From contig NZ_FCNY02000013.1 of NCBI RefSeq assembly GCF_001544575.2, positions 146,374-210,373 on the forward strand: DNA of 64,000 nucleotides, written 5' to 3'. Source of the DNA: Caballeronia cordobensis. GTDB lineage: Bacteria; Pseudomonadota; Gammaproteobacteria; Burkholderiales; Burkholderiaceae. Made by a program: the position numbers and the translations under genes. The first letter of the stretch is position 1, and every line of letters begins with the position of its first letter. The notes under the pieces are model-generated. The model made no database searches and was not told where the DNA came from. It was given only the letters and a program-made list of their open reading frames with translations. Below are positions 24,227 to 32,961 of this stretch, one piece after another.

Positions 24227-25311
24227 CGCGCGGGCCTCGTGCGGCGGGCGAGCCAGACACCGAGCAGCGCGCACGGCAACGCGACAAGCCACATCGCATC
24301 CTGTCGATGCGCGTACAGCGACTCGACGACGATCACCACCGCCGCGCCCCACGCGATCCCGCTGACGAGCCCGAAGCACAAGGCCCTCGCATCGCGCCTG
24401 AAAAGCCCGACGACGCCCTCGGGCGCGGCAACGACCACCCACATGAAGAAGAGCCCGAGATACATCGGCCACGCGGCGGTGACGCTCGCCACGGCGACGC
24501 TGAAGAAAGTCAGCAGCACCGCTCCGGCAACGGGACCGAGGAACGCGCCCGCGCCGCCGATCACCGTCGCGACGAGCACGCTCGTCGAATGCGCAAGGCC
24601 GACGCTTTCCGCCGACACCAGTTCGACGTTGATCAACGCCAGCACGCCCGCGATGCCCGCGAAGAACGCCGACACGACGAGCATGGCGAGACGCACGCGC
24701 GCCGGCGCGAAGCCGATCGCGGCGGCGCGCGCGGGGTTGTCGCGCACGGCGTTGGCGAGACGGCACATCGGCGTGCGCGAGAACGCGAACATCGCGAGCG
24801 CGGAGATCACGCACCAGCACGCGATCAGCGCATACGCCTCGGCAAGCGGCCCGAAGGTCCACGCGAAGAACGGCGGCCCGCTCGCGCGATCGATCGTCAC
24901 GCCGCCCTCGCCGCCGAACCAGCCCGGCACGAGCCACACGCACGCGGCGACGAGCTCGCCCAGACCGAGCGTGATCATCGCGAAGGCCGTGCCCGCGCGC
25001 TGCGTCGACATCGCGCCGAAGACGACGGCAACGAGCATCGCCGCCACGCCGCCGATGACCGGCAGGAGCGGCAACGGCACGCCGAAGCGATTGAACACCT
25101 GCGCGGCGGCGAATGCGCCGAGACCCGAATACACCGCGTGCCCGAACGACAGCAAGCCCGTCTCGCCGAGCAGCAGGTTGTAGGAAAGCGCGAAGACGAT
25201 GAGCGTCGCCGTTTGCGCGAGATACGCGAGCAGCCACGATTGATCGAAGACGAGCGGCGGCAGCGCAAGCGCGAACGCACACACGAGCGCGAGCGCGATG
25301 AACTTACGCAT
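24223..25311 (-). CDS. livM: Branched-chain amino acid-type ABC transporter permease LivM
   Basis: 362 residues with about ten hydrophobic helices. NLLLGETGLLSFGHAVYSGLGAF near residue 45 is the BPD_transp_2 signature of LivM, and RDNPARAAAIGF near 190 is the ATPase-contact loop. The C-terminus carries two additional hydrophobic stretches (WGAAVVIVVESLY; LVALPCALLGVWLA) and ends in a basic tail. Overlaps livH by eight bases and livG by four. Integral inner-membrane protein. Confidence 0.9.
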   Translation of the reverse strand: MRKFIALALVCAFALALPPLVFDQSWLLAYLAQTATLIVFALSYNLLLGETGLLSFGHAVYSGLGAFAAAQVFNRFGVPLPLLPVIGGVAAMLVAVVFGAMSTQRAGTAFAMITLGLGELVAACVWLVPGWFGGEGGVTIDRASGPPFFAWTFGPLAEAYALIACWCVISALAMFAFSRTPMCRLANAVRDNPARAAAIGFAPARVRLAMLVVSAFFAGIAGVLALINVELVSAESVGLAHSTSVLVATVIGGAGAFLGPVAGAVLLTFFSVAVASVTAAWPMYLGLFFMWVVVAAPEGVVGLFRRDARALCFGLVSGIAWGAAVVIVVESLYAHRQDAMWLVALPCALLGVWLARRTRPAR

Positions 25312-26245
25312 CGCGCGTGCGCTCGCCGAAGAGTCCGCGCGGGCGCAGCGCCAGCATCGCGACGAGCAGCAGATACGGCAGCACGGGCGCGAGTTGCGCG
25401 ACGGTCAGCCCCGCCCACGCGTCCGGCAAGGTCACGCCGAACGATGCGGCCATGCTTCCCGCCGACGCGCTCGCACCCACCGCGAAAGTCTGCACGCAGC
25501 CAACGAGCAGCGAAGCCGCCAGCGCGCCCGAGAGCGAGCCGAGACCGCCGATCACCACGACGACGAACACGATCGGGCCGACCGCATCGGCCATTCCGGG
25601 CTCGATGACGGCAAGCGGCGCGCCGATCACACCACCTGCCGCGGCGAGTGCGGCCCCGACGGCGAAGACCATCGTGAACACGCGCGGCACATCGTGACCG
25701 AGCGTTTCCACCGTGGCGGGATGCGTCAGCGCCGCGCGCACGACGAGGCCGGTCTTCGAGATGCGCAGCACGAGCCAGAGCGCGGCGAGCATCGCGATGG
25801 CGACCGCCATCATGAACACGCGATAGCGCGCGAACGACGCGCCGAAGAGCGTGAAAAGCGCACCGTCGAGCACGCGCGGAACAGTCGCGGGCACGGGACC
25901 GAGCCCCCAGACGAGCTTCACGCCCTCGCCGATCACGATGGCCGCGCCGAAGGTCAGCAGCATTTCCGCGAGCGCGCCGCGCGCATGCACGCGTCTTAAC
26001 AGCAGACGTTCGAACCCTGCGCCCGCCACGCCGACCACGAGCGGCGCGCCGATCAACGCGAGCCAGAAGCCGCCATACGCGGCGAGCGCCTGCCCGGCAT
26101 ACGCGCCGAGCATGTAGAAGCTGGCGTGCGCGAAGTTCAGCACGCCGAGCATCGAGAAGATCAGCGTGAGGCCGGCGGACAGCATGAAGAGCAGCAATCC
26201 CACGCTCACGCCGTTGAGCAGGCTCACGGCGAACCACTGAAGCAA
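25304..26245 (-). CDS. livH: Branched-chain amino acid-type ABC transporter permease LivH
   Basis: 313 residues with about eight membrane segments. LSAGLTLIFSMLGVLNFAHASFYMLGAY at residues 22-49 is typical of LivH, and GPIVFVVVVIGGLGSLSGAL near 220 is the second conserved block. The likely start is TTG at 26245 with GAGGG about eight bases upstream; no ATG fits better. It begins 10 bp after the thioesterase stop. Overlaps livM by eight bases. Confidence 0.9.
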   Translation of the reverse strand: MLQWFAVSLLNGVSVGLLLFMLSAGLTLIFSMLGVLNFAHASFYMLGAYAGQALAAYGGFWLALIGAPLVVGVAGAGFERLLLRRVHARGALAEMLLTFGAAIVIGEGVKLVWGLGPVPATVPRVLDGALFTLFGASFARYRVFMMAVAIAMLAALWLVLRISKTGLVVRAALTHPATVETLGHDVPRVFTMVFAVGAALAAAGGVIGAPLAVIEPGMADAVGPIVFVVVVIGGLGSLSGALAASLLVGCVQTFAVGASASAGSMAASFGVTLPDAWAGLTVAQLAPVLPYLLLVAMLALRPRGLFGERTRDA

Positions 26246-26255
26246 GACGCAGCCC

Positions 26256-26690
26256 TCAGTTGGCGAGCGGCTTGAGCGCGGCGACGAGCGGCGCCGGCAG
26301 CGGCACCGGCCTGCGCGTGACGCGATCCACGTAGACGTGCACGAAATGCCCTTGCGCGGCGGCTTCGCCGGATCCTTGCGTGAAGATGCCGACTTCGTAA
26401 CGCACGCTCGTGTTGCCGAGCTTCTCGACGCGCAAGCCCGCCTCGATCGGCTCGGGAAACACCACCGGCGCGAAGAAATTGCAGCGCGTCTCGACCACGA
26501 GGCCGATGGTCTCGCCCTCGCTGAAATCGAGCACGCCCGCGCGCAGCAGGTACTCGTTCACGACCGTGTCGAAGTAGCTGTAATAGACGACGTTGTTGAT
26601 GTGCCCGTAGACGTCGTTATCCGACCAGCGCGTGCTGATCGACAGAAAGTGCGCGTAGTCCGCGCGCGTGGTCGGCGTCGGCTTGGTCAT
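26256..26690 (-). CDS. Acyl-CoA thioesterase, 4-hydroxybenzoyl-CoA thioesterase (hot-dog) family
   Basis: 144 residues of the single-domain hot-dog fold. The active-site region TRWSDNDVYGHINNVVYYSYFD lies at about residues 20-41, with Asp26 aligned to the catalytic Asp. The core helix and strand GLVVETRCNFFAPVVFPEPI follows. Likely hydrolyses short or aromatic acyl-CoAs in the cytosol. It is first in the operon, 10 bp before livH, which hints that the transported substrate is metabolised through a CoA ester, but substrate is not predictable. YbgC is a close alternative family. Confidence 0.8.
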   Translation of the reverse strand: MTKPTPTTRADYAHFLSISTRWSDNDVYGHINNVVYYSYFDTVVNEYLLRAGVLDFSEGETIGLVVETRCNFFAPVVFPEPIEAGLRVEKLGNTSVRYEVGIFTQGSGEAAAQGHFVHVYVDRVTRRPVPLPAPLVAALKPLAN

Positions 26691-26765
26691 CGTCGGGATG
26701 GACGCGAGTCCGGTGGAGAAGGTGCGGGCATGGTGGAGCGCTGCGGCGCGGGTGTCAATCCGGAT

Positions 26766-27821
26766 TCAACGCGCGGCGGCCAACGCGCGCACGTCGTCGG
26801 CGAAGCGCTCGACGGTCTCGCGTTGCGTGTCCCATGCGCACATCAGACGGCAGCCGCCCGAGCCGATGAACTGATAGAAGCGCCAGCCCTTCGCGCGCAG
26901 CGCCACGGCGACGTGCCCCGGCAGTTCGGCGAACACGGCATTCGCTTCGGGCTTGAAGAGCAGGCTGACGCCGGGAATGGCGACGAGCCGCTCGGCCATC
27001 AGTTGCGCCATCGCGTTGGCGTGACGCGCGTTGCGCAGCCAGACGTCGTCATCGAGAAGACCCAGCCACGGCGCGGAGATAAAACGCATCTTCGAGGCAA
27101 GCTGTCCCGCCTGCTTCAGCCGATAGGCAAAGTCGGCGGCGAGCGAACGGTCGAAAAACACGACCGCCTCGCCGACCGGCAAGCCGTTTTTTGTGCCGCC
27201 GAAGCACAGCACGTCCACGCCGGCGCGCCACGTGATCTCCGACGGATGCACGCCGAGCGTCGCGACCGCGTTCGCGAAGCGCGCGCCGTCCATGTGCACT
27301 TTCAGATGCCGGCGCTTCGCAATGGCCGCGATCGCGCGAATCTCTTCGACGGTGTAGACAGTGCCGACTTCGGTCGCCTGCGTGAGCGCGACGACCTTCG
27401 GCTTCGGATAGTGGATGTCCGCGCGCTTGGTGACGAGTTCCTCGATGGCATCCGGCGTGAGCTTGCCGTTCTCGCCCTTCGCCGTGAGCAGCTTCGAGCC
27501 GCCGGAGAAGAACTCGGGGCCGCCGCATTCATCGGTTTCGATATGCGCGAGCTCGTGGCAAATGACCGAGTGATACGACTGGCACAGCGAGGCGAGCGCG
27601 AGCGAATTCGCCGCCGTGCCGTTGAACACGAAGAAAACTTCGCAGTCGGTCTGAAAGAGATCGCGGATGCGGTCGCAGACTTGCGCCGTCCACGAATCGT
27701 CGCCATAGGCGGGCTCGTGGCCGCTCGTATTCGCCTGGATCAGCGCGTCTAGCGCTTCGGGGCAGATGCCTGCGTAGTTGTCGGAGGCGAAATGCTGGGT
27801 CGGGTCCGTGGGTGCTGTCAT
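26766..27821 (-). CDS. ltaE: Low-specificity L-threonine aldolase
   Basis: PLP enzyme cleaving L-threonine/allo-threonine to glycine and acetaldehyde. 351 residues of the aspartate-aminotransferase fold (Beta_elim_lyase family). FASDNYAGICPEALDAL is at the N-terminus and FNGTAANSLAL is near 67. VHMDGARFANA is near 175, its Asp contacting the PLP pyridine. Schiff-base Lys211 is in CFGGTKNGLP. Monocistronic on the minus strand, with its own 112-bp upstream gap. The symbol is given by family; beta-hydroxy amino acid specificity may differ. Confidence 0.88.
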   Translation of the reverse strand: MTAPTDPTQHFASDNYAGICPEALDALIQANTSGHEPAYGDDSWTAQVCDRIRDLFQTDCEVFFVFNGTAANSLALASLCQSYHSVICHELAHIETDECGGPEFFSGGSKLLTAKGENGKLTPDAIEELVTKRADIHYPKPKVVALTQATEVGTVYTVEEIRAIAAIAKRRHLKVHMDGARFANAVATLGVHPSEITWRAGVDVLCFGGTKNGLPVGEAVVFFDRSLAADFAYRLKQAGQLASKMRFISAPWLGLLDDDVWLRNARHANAMAQLMAERLVAIPGVSLLFKPEANAVFAELPGHVAVALRAKGWRFYQFIGSGGCRLMCAWDTQRETVERFADDVRALAAAR

Positions 27822-27933
27822 GAGATCGCTTCGATGGCCGGTTCGAACGCGGCGCGCGCGAGCGGGAAAGCATCGCGCGCGCCGGCAATCGGGCCATTTT
27901 AGCGGCTCGGCGGTTCACCCGGCCGGCGAGCGG

Positions 27934-28179
27934 TCACTTGGCGTTCGGCGCGCTCGCGGCGTTGGCCTGCTGGGCTTCCTGCGCCTTCTTTTCCTTCTTG
28001 TTCGCTTCGTGATGGCCGATGGCGCAGCCGCCAACCGCGCCCGCCGTGCCGTGGCCGCCCGCGACGTGCCCCGCCACGCCGCCGACGGCCGCACCCTTCA
28101 GACAGCCCTCCGCCTGCGCGGCGCCGGTGGCGGCGAGCATCGCCGAAGCCAGAATGATCGATGCGAGTGTGCGATTCAT
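27934..28179 (-). CDS. Small secreted glycine-zipper-like protein
   Basis: 81 residues. A signal peptide (about 1-23, ending AQA) leaves a mature protein with one Cys (EGCLKGAAVGG), a Gly/Ala/His-rich stretch (GVAGHVAGGHGTAGAVGGCAIGHHE) and a charged Lys/Glu/Gln tail. The periodic glycines suggest a membrane-associating hairpin, as in glycine-zipper proteins. AAGGGAGAC precedes the ATG on the minus strand. Periplasmic or outer-membrane localisation is inferred; function unknown. Confidence 0.7.
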   Translation of the reverse strand: MNRTLASIILASAMLAATGAAQAEGCLKGAAVGGVAGHVAGGHGTAGAVGGCAIGHHEANKKEKKAQEAQQANAASAPNAK

Positions 28180-28250
28180 CAGTCGTCTCCCTTGTGTTGA
28201 TTGAACGTCACGATGAGAGACGCACGCGCCATACCTGACAGTGCGTAATG

Positions 28251-28281
28251 AAAAACGGCCCGATCTTCATCAGATCGAGCC
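28251..28281 (-). terminator. Terminator downstream of alaS
   Basis: On the minus strand GGCTCGATCT pairs with AGATCGGGCC around a five-base loop and is followed by GTTTTTC. It lies about 50 bp past the alaS stop. Confidence 0.7.
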
Positions 28282-28333
28282 GCCTTAACGGAACGTGAAA
28301 CGCGGAACGCGAACCGCGCTTAAAGCATAAGGC

Positions 28334-30958
28334 TTAAAGCTGCTGCTGCACCCAGCCCTGAACGCCCGCGAGCGCGGCCGGCAGATTCGCCGGCTCGGTG
28401 CCGCCCGCCTGCGCCATGTCGGGACGGCCGCCGCCCTTGCCGCCGACCTGCTGCGCGACGAAGTTGACGAGCTCGCCCGCCTTCACCTTCTTCGACGCAT
28501 CCGGCGTCACGCCCGCGATCAGGCTGACCTTGCCGCCCTCGACCGATGCGAGCACGATGGCCGCGCTCTTCAGCTTGTCCTTCAGCTTGTCGACGGTTTC
28601 GCGCAGCGTCTTCACGTCCGCGCCTTCGAGCGTCGCGGCGAGCACCTGCACGCCCGACACATCGACGGCCTGCGCCACGAGTTCATCGCCCTGGCTCGCG
28701 GCGAGCTTCGACTTCAGCGCGCCGAGTTCCTTTTCCAGCGACTTCACGTGCTCCTGCACCTGCGCGATGCGCTGCGTGAGCTCGGAAGGCTGCGCCTTCA
28801 GCACGCCCGCCGCCGCGTTGATGCGCTGATCCAGTTCCTGCACGTAGCGCACGGCGTTGTCGCCGGTGATGGCCTCGACGCGGCGAATGCCCGCCGCGAC
28901 GCCGCCTTCCATCACGATCTTGAAGAAGCCGATGTCGCCCGTGCGCTGCACGTGCGTGCCGCCGCAGAGTTCGCGCGAGAAGCCGAGATCGAGCACGCGC
29001 ACCGTGTCGCCGTATTTCTCGCCGAAGAGCGCCATTGCGCCGCCCTTCACGGCTTCGTCGTAAGACATCACGCGGACGACGCCCGGCGCGTTCGCGATGA
29101 CCTCGTTATTCACGATCGCTTCGACGCGGCGGATTTCGTCGTCCGTCATCGGCGCGTTGTGGGCGAAGTCGAAGCGGGTTTTATCGGCATCGACGAGCGA
29201 GCCTTTCTGCTGCACGTGGCCGCCGAGCACTTCGCGCAACGCCTTGTGCATCAGGTGCGTAGCCGAGTGATTGCGCGCGGTGCGGGCGCGGCGGATACCG
29301 TCGATTTCCGCCTTCACGACGTCGCCGACCTTGAGCGTGCCCTGCTCGACCGTGCCGTGATGACCGACGACGTCGGCCTGCACTTTCAGGGTATCCGCGA
29401 CGGCGAAGCGCACGTTCGCATTCGCGAGCACGCCCTGATCGCCGACCTGACCGCCGGATTCCGCGTAGAACGGCGTGTGATCGAGCACGACGACCGCTTG
29501 CTGGCCGTCCTTCGCCTGTTGCACCGACGCGCCTTCGACGTAGATCGCCAGAATCTTCGCGTCGTCGAAAATTTCCTTTTCGTAGCCGTGGAAGGTGGAC
29601 TTCGCGCCCGAGTAGTCGAGCCCCGCCGCGAGCTTGAACTTGCCCGCCGCGCGCGCCTGGTCGCGCTGGCGCGCCATCGCGTCGTCGAACGCGGGTTCGT
29701 CGACGCTCACCCCGCGCTCGCGGCAGACGTCCGCGGTCAGATCGAGCGGGAAGCCGTAGGTGTCGTGCAGCTTGAACGCGAGTTCGCCGTCCAGTTGCTT
29801 CACGCCTTTCTTGTCGAGATCGGCGAGTTCGCCTTCGAGGATCGACATGCCGTGCTCGATCGTTTCGAAGAAGCGCTCTTCTTCCTGACGCAGCACGTCG
29901 GTCACGCGTTGCTGCGCATCCGCCAGTTCCGGGTACGCCGCGCCCATTTCCGCGACGAGATCGGCCACGAGCTTGTGGAAGAACGCGCCCTTCTTGCCGA
30001 GCTTGTAGCCGTGGCGGATCGCGCGGCGCACGATACGGCGCAGCACGTAGCCGCGGCCTTCGTTGCCGGGAATCACGCCATCGACGATCAGGAACGAGCA
30101 CGCGCGGATGTGGTCCGCGATCACCTTCAGCGAATTGTTTTCCAGGTCCGGCGTGTTCGTTTCGCGCGCGGCCGCCTTGATGAGCGTCTGGAACAGGTCG
30201 ATCTCGTAGTTGCTATGCACGTGCTGGAGCACGGCGGCGAGGCGCTCGAGACCCATGCCGGTATCGACGCACTGCTTGGGCAGCGGCGTCATGTTGCCTT
30301 GCGCGTCGCGGTTGAACTGCATGAACACGAGATTCCAGATCTCGATGAAGCGGTCGCCGTCTTCCTCGGGAGATCCCGGCGGGCCGCCCCAGATTTCCGG
30401 GCCGTGGTCGTAGAACACTTCGGAGCACGGGCCGCACGGGCCGGTGTCGGCCATCTGCCAGAAGTTGTCCGATGCGTAGCGCGCGCCCTTGTTGTCGCCG
30501 ATGCGGATGATGCGCTCGACCGGCACGCCGATTTCCTTCGCCCAGATGTCGAAGGCTTCGTCGTCTTCCTGGTAGACCGTGACAGTGAGCTTCTCGGCGG
30601 GAAGCTGATAGACCTTCGTCAGCAGTTCCCAGCAATAGTGGATCGCGTCGCGCTTGAAGTAATCGCCGAACGAGAAGTTGCCGAGCATCTCGAAGAACGT
30701 GTGATGCCGTGCCGTGTAGCCGACGTTCTCCAGGTCGTTGTGCTTGCCGCCCGCGCGCACGCTGCGCTGCGCGGTGGTCGCGCGCGAGTACGGCCGCGAT
30801 TCGCTGCCCAGGAACACGTCCTTGAACTGGACCATGCCCGAGTTGGTGAAGAGCAACGTCGGGTCGTTGCCGGGCACGAGGCTCGACGAACGCACGATCG
30901 TATGGCCCTTCGATTCGAAAAACTTCAGGAATTTCTCGCGTATTTCGGCGGCTTTCAT
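28334..30958 (-). CDS. alaS: Alanyl-tRNA synthetase
   Basis: 874 residues, class II synthetase charging tRNA-Ala. The catalytic core begins MKAAEIREKFLKFFESKGH; motif 2 region TTAQRSVRAGGKHNDLENVG is near 60-80. The editing domain has HSATHLMHKALREVLG near 563 and the zinc-binding CGGTHVQRTG at Cys665. The C-terminal oligomerisation/DHHA1 part ends GGGRPDMAQAGGTEPANLPAAL. Length and motifs are normal. A 212-bp divergent region separates it from the CoA-transferase gene. Followed by a hairpin terminator. Confidence 0.97.
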   Translation of the reverse strand: MKAAEIREKFLKFFESKGHTIVRSSSLVPGNDPTLLFTNSGMVQFKDVFLGSESRPYSRATTAQRSVRAGGKHNDLENVGYTARHHTFFEMLGNFSFGDYFKRDAIHYCWELLTKVYQLPAEKLTVTVYQEDDEAFDIWAKEIGVPVERIIRIGDNKGARYASDNFWQMADTGPCGPCSEVFYDHGPEIWGGPPGSPEEDGDRFIEIWNLVFMQFNRDAQGNMTPLPKQCVDTGMGLERLAAVLQHVHSNYEIDLFQTLIKAAARETNTPDLENNSLKVIADHIRACSFLIVDGVIPGNEGRGYVLRRIVRRAIRHGYKLGKKGAFFHKLVADLVAEMGAAYPELADAQQRVTDVLRQEEERFFETIEHGMSILEGELADLDKKGVKQLDGELAFKLHDTYGFPLDLTADVCRERGVSVDEPAFDDAMARQRDQARAAGKFKLAAGLDYSGAKSTFHGYEKEIFDDAKILAIYVEGASVQQAKDGQQAVVVLDHTPFYAESGGQVGDQGVLANANVRFAVADTLKVQADVVGHHGTVEQGTLKVGDVVKAEIDGIRRARTARNHSATHLMHKALREVLGGHVQQKGSLVDADKTRFDFAHNAPMTDDEIRRVEAIVNNEVIANAPGVVRVMSYDEAVKGGAMALFGEKYGDTVRVLDLGFSRELCGGTHVQRTGDIGFFKIVMEGGVAAGIRRVEAITGDNAVRYVQELDQRINAAAGVLKAQPSELTQRIAQVQEHVKSLEKELGALKSKLAASQGDELVAQAVDVSGVQVLAATLEGADVKTLRETVDKLKDKLKSAAIVLASVEGGKVSLIAGVTPDASKKVKAGELVNFVAQQVGGKGGGRPDMAQAGGTEPANLPAALAGVQGWVQQQL

Positions 30959-31170
30959 AGCGTACGGGGCGTGTCTTCGGTTCTTTGATGGCGCCCGCGG
31001 GCAACGCTTTTCGGGCGCTGCCGGCGTGGCAAGGGTGATTGTCGATTATACGGGATTCGCCGCGCGCGGCCCGTCCGGCGGGCGCGCTCGCAGGGTGTCC
31101 GCTATCGCGCGCGCGGCGGTTCTGTGCGACAGTCGCGATTCGGGAGACATCAACGAGCGAGACGAATCGA

Positions 31171-32391
31171 ATGGGAGCATTGAGCCATATCCGCGTGCTG
31201 GACCTGACCCGTGTGCTGGCGGGACCGATGTGCGCGCAGACCCTCGCCGATTTCGGCGCGGACGTCATCAAGATCGAGCGGCCCGAAACCGGCGACGACA
31301 CGCGTCACTGGGGCCCGCCCTACCTGAAGACGCCGGACGGCGAGGACACGCGCGAAGCCGCCTACTATCTCGCGGCCAACCGCAACAAGCGCTCCGTGAC
31401 CGTGGATATCGCCACGCCGGAGGGCCAGCAGATCGTGCGCGAGCTCGCGGCGCAAAGCGACGTCGTCCTCGAAAATTACAAGGCCGGGCAACTGAAAAAA
31501 TACGGGCTGGACTATGAATCGCTCAAGGCGGTCAAGCCGGACATCGTCTACTGCTCGGTCACGGGTTTCGGGCAGACGGGGCCGTATGCGCCGCGCGCGG
31601 GCTACGACTTCATCGTGCAGGGCATCGGCGGCTTCATGAGCATTACCGGCGAGCGCGACGGCCAGCCGGGCGGCGGCCCGCAAAAAGCCGGCGTCGCGAT
31701 CGCCGATCTGATGACCGGCATGTACGCGACGATCGGCGTGCTCACCGCGCTCGCGCACCGCGACCGCACGGGCGAAGGGCAATACATCGACATGGCGCTG
31801 CTCGACGTGCAGGTCGCGATGCTCGCCAACATGAACACGAACTTCCTCGCGAGCGGCAAGCCGCCGGTGCGCTGGGGCAACGCGCATCCGAACATCGTGC
31901 CGTATCAGACCTTCCAGACGAGCGATGGCTGGATCATCGTCGCGGTGGGCAACGACGGGCAGTTCCGCAAATTCGTCGAAACCGGCGGGCGCGCGGAGCT
32001 CGCGGACGACGCGCGCTTCTCGACGAACCCCTCGCGCGTGCGCAACCGCGACCTCCTCGTGCCGATTCTCGCGGACATGGTGCGGCTCAAAGGCAAGCAC
32101 GCGTGGATCTCGGAACTCGAAGCGGCGGGCGTGCCGTGCGGCCCGATCAACGATCTCGGCGAAGTGTTCGACGACCCGCAAGTGCTCGCGCGCAAGATGC
32201 AGATCGACCTGCCGCATCCGACGGGCGGCGCCGTCAAGCTCGTCGCGAACCCGATCAAGATGAGCGCGACGCCGCCCGAGGCGCGCTCGCATCCGCCGAT
32301 GCTGGGCGAGCACACATCGGACGTGCTCGCCGGCGTGCTCGGCTACGACGAGGCGAAAATCGCGCGACTGCGGGAAGCGAAGGCGATCTGA
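31171..32391 (+). CDS. Class III CoA-transferase (CaiB/BaiF/Frc family)
   Basis: 406 residues beginning MGALSHIRVLDLTRVLAGPM, the classic N-terminus of the family. The likely catalytic Asp179 lies in AIADLMTGMYAT, aligned with Asp169 of formyl-CoA transferase. GFGQTGPYAPRAGYDFIVQG is at 132-151. Overall it looks closest to succinyl-CoA:glutarate CoA-transferase-type enzymes, but substrates cannot be set from sequence. The upstream open frame to 31039 was rejected. It forms an interlocked dimer in characterised relatives. Divergent from alaS and not in an evident operon. Confidence 0.85.
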   Translation: MGALSHIRVLDLTRVLAGPMCAQTLADFGADVIKIERPETGDDTRHWGPPYLKTPDGEDTREAAYYLAANRNKRSVTVDIATPEGQQIVRELAAQSDVVLENYKAGQLKKYGLDYESLKAVKPDIVYCSVTGFGQTGPYAPRAGYDFIVQGIGGFMSITGERDGQPGGGPQKAGVAIADLMTGMYATIGVLTALAHRDRTGEGQYIDMALLDVQVAMLANMNTNFLASGKPPVRWGNAHPNIVPYQTFQTSDGWIIVAVGNDGQFRKFVETGGRAELADDARFSTNPSRVRNRDLLVPILADMVRLKGKHAWISELEAAGVPCGPINDLGEVFDDPQVLARKMQIDLPHPTGGAVKLVANPIKMSATPPEARSHPPMLGEHTSDVLAGVLGYDEAKIARLREAKAI

Positions 32392-32417
32392 CGCATCGGC
32401 GCGGTATCAGCGCAGTA

Positions 32418-32630
32418 TTAGCGAACCGCGGCGCCGATCAGCCCGCCCGCCGCCGCGCCCGCGACGGTGCCGATCGGCCCGCCCGTGACGAGATAGCCGA
32501 GCGCGCCGCCCGCGGCCGCGCCGACACCGGCGTGCGCCTGCTGGCGCGAGACGTTGGCGCAGGCGGCGAGGCTCGACACGAGTGCGGCCGCGGCGGCGAA
32601 TTTGAGCGTCGTGATGGCGATCTTTTTCAT
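32418..32630 (-). CDS. Small glycine-zipper lipoprotein (OsmB-like)
   Basis: 70 residues from MKKIAITTLKFAAAA; the ATG at 32630 is chosen because AAGGA is nine bases upstream and a signal sequence begins there. Lipobox ASSLAAC-type (SLAACAN) places the acylated Cys near residue 24. The mature part is almost entirely a Gly/Ala glycine-zipper hairpin (GVGAAAGGALGYLV, then GTVAGAAAGGLIGAAV), as in osmotically inducible OsmB-type outer-membrane lipoproteins. Convergent with the CoA-transferase gene, 26 bp apart. Role unknown beyond the family's envelope-stress link. Confidence 0.75.
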   Translation of the reverse strand: MKKIAITTLKFAAAAALVSSLAACANVSRQQAHAGVGAAAGGALGYLVTGGPIGTVAGAAAGGLIGAAVR

Positions 32631-32961
32631 GATGGCTGTCCTTGTGTTGTCGTTGTGATGTGTTGTGCTTTTCTTGCCGCGGCGCCGCCGAAGCGGGCGC
32701 ATTCCAGGCAGGCGAGCCGATCTTAAAATCGCACGCGCGCCCCTTTCAACGCGATTTACGTCCCGTTACGGCGGTTACGAACGCCGCGCTTCGCGGTAAT
32801 CGATGTAATGGAACCGCCGCAAACCCGCGCGGGCTGTCCCGCACGGTTGCGTAAGGTAGAATCGACCCAATATTCAAGGCATTCGTACGCGTTTCCCGCA
32901 GGGTCACGCTTCCCGAACCGTTCTCACGCGCGCGAGCGCATCCGCTGGCACCTTCTTTCGC
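32631..32961. other. 331-bp divergent intergenic region upstream of glnS
   Basis: Lies between the small lipoprotein gene (minus) and glnS (plus). It holds several short GC-rich hairpins (for example CGCGCGGGCTGTCCCGCACG near 32825) and a TAGAAT at about 32858 that could be a -10 for glnS with a long leader. I see no open frame with a convincing ribosome site and no recognised RNA family. Confidence 0.4.
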
